From Gordionus sp. m RMFG-2023 (lineage: Eukaryota > Nematomorpha > Gordioida > Chordodea > Parachordodidae), in contig NC_088775.1 of assembly GCF_954871325.1 (NCBI RefSeq), positions 5,133,475 through 5,197,474 of the forward strand: a stretch of DNA of 64,000 nt. The letters are read 5' to 3'. Both the position numbers and the translations under genes were made by a program. Positions 61,339 through 64,000 of this stretch are shown here, piece by piece (within the stretch, counting starts at the first letter, position 1; each line of letters begins with the position of its first letter). Below the pieces are notes generated by a model. The model did no database searches, was not told the DNA's origin, and saw only the letters and a program-made list of their open reading frames with translations.

Positions 61339-63193
61339 CAGGCGCGTACGCAGGAATTTGGTCTGGGGGGGGGGGGATAATAAATTTTTTTGAGAAATAT
61401 TATTGTTTTTTAAAAATATCAAGCATAAATTTATTAGGACTAATAACTATTTCTAATACACAATTTTAAATTAATGTGAATTATAAAAAAATTATATGTA
61501 AATAATCACTTAAATGACCCAAAATAGAAATTTGAATTTTTTGAGCCTTTACACAAAAAGTTTCTTAGAAATAATTGTATTTTGTATGTTATATATTTAC
61601 AATGTAAAATCCAATCTTCGTTAGAATTGAGCTAATTTTTCAATTATCTCATCCTTGCCTGTCGTCAAATGCGTATAAATATTCAAAAATTCCAAAACTT
61701 CTTGATATGTTTTTCAGAGACCTGCAGGCCCGGCTCCTGGGCCGGACAATATTTTATTTTTTTAATTATATCAAGGCCGGGCCCAAAATTTTTTTTAAAA
61801 ATCACCCGGGCCGGTCCTAAATTTTTTTAAAAAAACACCCAAGCCAGACTGTATTTTTTAAAACAGCCTATATTTGAAATGGTTATTATTAGCTATAAAA
61901 ATCAAAAATATAATTTATTTTATAAAAATCCAGGCCGGGCCTGAAAATTTTATTTTAAAAAAAGCCGGGCGAGCCTGTAAATTTAAAAAAAAAGCCGAAC
62001 GGCCTATAGCGTTAAAAATCTTAAAAAAAAATTCGGGCCGTGCCCTGCAAATGGTATTTCTGCAGGCCTCTATTATTCTTCTTAAAAATGAGAGTGTTCT
62101 CTCATTAGTTTATGGGTTTATAAACCCTTTTAATACATTGGGAATTTAATCTAAAATGTGTTTGAAATAATGCAGAGCATCCAAAGCATTTTTTGGGACT
62201 ATATCAACTATAGTTAATCTTATAAACATAGTTATTCAGCTAGTAAGGCATCATAAGATACTTTAACATCTTCATAATAAAAATCTAACAAATATTTTTT
62301 TTTCTATCACCATCTGAAAAAGGTTGGGAAGGCTTTTGTGGAAGTAATATTTGCAGATGTAAGTGCTGCATGATATATTAAAAATTCATTTATTTGGGTT
62401 ATAAATGTATCTGCATCTAAGATAAACTCTTCTACTGAACCTATATTAATGTTTTAACGATGAGCTTGCCTTGCTGTCGAGCGAGACAAATATTAAACAC
62501 GTATTAGCTCTGCTTTTGACTCAACAATAAAATATAAAAATGAAATTCTTCATCAACATTAGCCCTAATTTTCTTGAGTTCTGATAAAATGCTCTCCGCT
62601 ATTTCCATCTTCTTAATCAAATCATTGTCATGTTTTTGAAAAGTAATACTTAAAATAGTTGTATAATTAAATATTACATTCTAATGACAAATAAAATTTG
62701 GAATAAGCATTGAATCCAATAATTTTCTTGCTTCTGAGGAAATATTTCTTTCATGCCATTGTAATATTTCAGTTATAACAAATAATTGGCTCTTCTAACT
62801 CCTTAATAGCTGTTAGTGCTTGATGGAAGAGGCTCTATCTCGTTTTACAAGGTTGCAATTTCTTTTTCCCTGTTGGACCAGAAGTTTTAGAAATAATTAT
62901 TATTTGACTAGAAATTTGAAAATGGCAGATAAATATTAAGCCACTAAAAATTTGAAAATAATAAGTAAATATTACGCCGGAAAACTTGAAATCGAAATTA
63001 ATTGATAAAATAACTTATGAATGTGATAATAAATGTAATATAATCTATATTTAATATGAGATAGGAATAAATATTAACAAATATAAATTAATATAAACAA
63101 TAATATTTTTGAAAAATATATCCGGCATCTGCATTTTTTGGCTTTGGGGGGATTTGTCCCCCTGCCCCCCCCCCCACGCTGCGTACGCCAATG
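61339..63193 (-). mobile_element. Second copy of the internally deleted hAT element
   Basis: It is an 1,855-bp element in the opposite orientation to the copy at 40,060. It starts caggcgcgtacgcagg and ends gctgcgtacgccaatg, flanked by a perfect 8-bp duplication ataagtat (61,331-61,338 and 63,194-63,201). On the minus strand the same transposase remnants occur in the same order (helical segment near 62,600, PEEYY-like region near 62,400). More stops are present. It also holds the GGCCCGG insert and the G/C runs inside the ends. Confidence 0.92.
61715..62071. mobile_element. Nested element with GGCCCGG words (second copy)
   Basis: It starts cagagacctgcaggcccgg and ends tttctgcaggcctct, an inverted terminal repeat CAGAG(A/G)CCTGCAG. 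Inside, cgggccgg, ggccgggccc and cccgggccgg alternate with A/T runs. It is equivalent in position to 41,109-41,388. Confidence 0.7.
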
Positions 63194-64000
63194 ATAAGTA
63201 TTATTTAAAAATATATGGCCTTCAATAGTAAAATTAGTTCAAATATAATTTCAATATTGTAAATATTTGTCGATTAGTATATTTAATTCAATCATTATAT
63301 TCACAGTTTACGCTTTTGTAATGTTAAATATATATTTATATTTGAATAGGCAAGAAATTAGAGAAGGTCATAAAATTTTAAAATTCACTTGTTAAAACTG
63401 TTGAAATATTAATGGGCGTTGTAGCTTAAATAATTATATATACAAAATGCGTGAGATAAAATAAGTATATATAAATTAAAAGAGTATCATTTAGTATAGA
63501 TTAAAAGCCTTAGGAATTAATTCATAATAATAAAATATTATTACCATTTATATAAATAATTATTTATGATAATATTCTATATTTAAATAAGATGTTTGAA
63601 TATTTATTTTGGTGGTCTGTGTTAAATTTTAGGTTTTTTGGGCTATATAAACTAACAAAAATAATAAAATCTAAAAAAAAAAATATGCCAAAAGATTAAC
63701 AGGTATTTTTTATTATTTCAAAATATATAAACTTCTATTGTGAAATTAGTTTATTTATAAGTTCCAATATTGTAAATATTTATCGAGTGAATTCAATTGT
63801 TTATTCATAATTTACACTCTAATAGTGTTAATTATAAAAATATTTTTGAATAAGTAAGAAATTAGAGATGAGATTATAAAATTTTATGATATGTGTTGGA
63901 ATTGTTGAAATATTTATTAGTCATTTTGCTAAAATAAATAAACTATTATGTGTGAGATAATATAATTACATCTAAAATTAATATGGATCAATACAATAAT

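Larger units (their letters stand above)
60662..64000. repeat. Second repeat family in inverted orientation
   Basis: Reverse-complement forms of the blocks seen at 56.9-60.1 kb appear here: aactgttgaaatattaatgg and cgttgtagcttaaat at about 63,397-63,427, ttgttgaaatatttattagt at about 63,902, and tgctggaagtgggggt at about 60,938. The array runs off the right edge and is interrupted by the hAT element at 61,339. Confidence 0.65.

Noticed and set aside
1-64000. Bacterial, mitochondrial or plant origin
   Set aside because: Two spliced genes of animal type, short GT-AG introns and animal-type transposon families argue against it; no operon, ribosome-binding or organelle gene pattern was seen.
1-64000. 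CRISPR array, tRNA or rRNA genes
   Set aside because: The tandem repeats here have no regular repeat-spacer structure, and no tRNA cloverleaf boxes or rRNA core motifs were recognised by eye on either strand.

Overview
The window is very A/T-rich (roughly four-fifths A/T by eye), with long homopolymer runs, little coding sequence and many transposon relics. Two intron-bearing host genes could be read exon by exon. One is arginine kinase, the phosphagen kinase of most invertebrates. The other is SF3A3, a U2 snRNP splicing factor. Together with hAT, PIF/Harbinger, RTE and Ty3/gypsy relics they point to an invertebrate animal with an extremely A/T-rich genome. The species cannot be named from the sequence. 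Very short introns (38-54 bp) sit beside kilobase introns filled with transposon debris.

Layout. Positions 1-12,479 hold the minus-strand SF3A3 gene. Twelve phase-consistent exons give 335 residues, and the C-terminal part lies beyond the left edge. Its large introns carry a hAT transposase relic (226-1491), a PIF/Harbinger relic (6679-7900) and several MITEs. A decayed LINE with a restriction-like C-terminus occupies 13,680-15,325. Positions 17,269-21,798 hold the minus-strand arginine kinase gene. Its six-exon reading frame encodes 356 residues, and a second, diverged, phase-compatible first exon lies 1.7 kb upstream. Positions 21,800-35,100 are mostly non-coding, with MITEs, a LINE fragment, a small Ty3/gypsy-type LTR fossil (29,353-31,108), two candidate exons of an unrecognised minus-strand gene, and an RTE-type LINE relic (33,160-34,905).

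Positions 35,120-54,432 are a 19-kb satellite array of 18 units of about 945 bp. The left units are diverged and carry a MITE, a 1.8-kb hAT element and an expanded 17-bp minisatellite. The right units are nearly identical at 944 bp and form a five-unit higher-order repeat of about 4.73 kb. Beyond the array lies a diverged relative of the unit (54,433-56,400). It is followed by a second degenerate repeat family with a period of about 540 bp, which reverses orientation across a 10-N assembly gap at 60,652.

MITE families. A hAT-type MITE family with TAGTGTTGTTAAACGG ends and 8-bp target duplications occurs throughout. A recurring element architecture also appears in several unrelated versions: short G/C 'words' such as GACCC, GGATCG, GGCCCGG or GGGTTCGGG, separated by A/T runs and bounded by hAT-like ends. 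The most interesting items are the twin first exons of arginine kinase, the higher-order satellite with its invariant splice-donor-like core, and these G/C-word elements.
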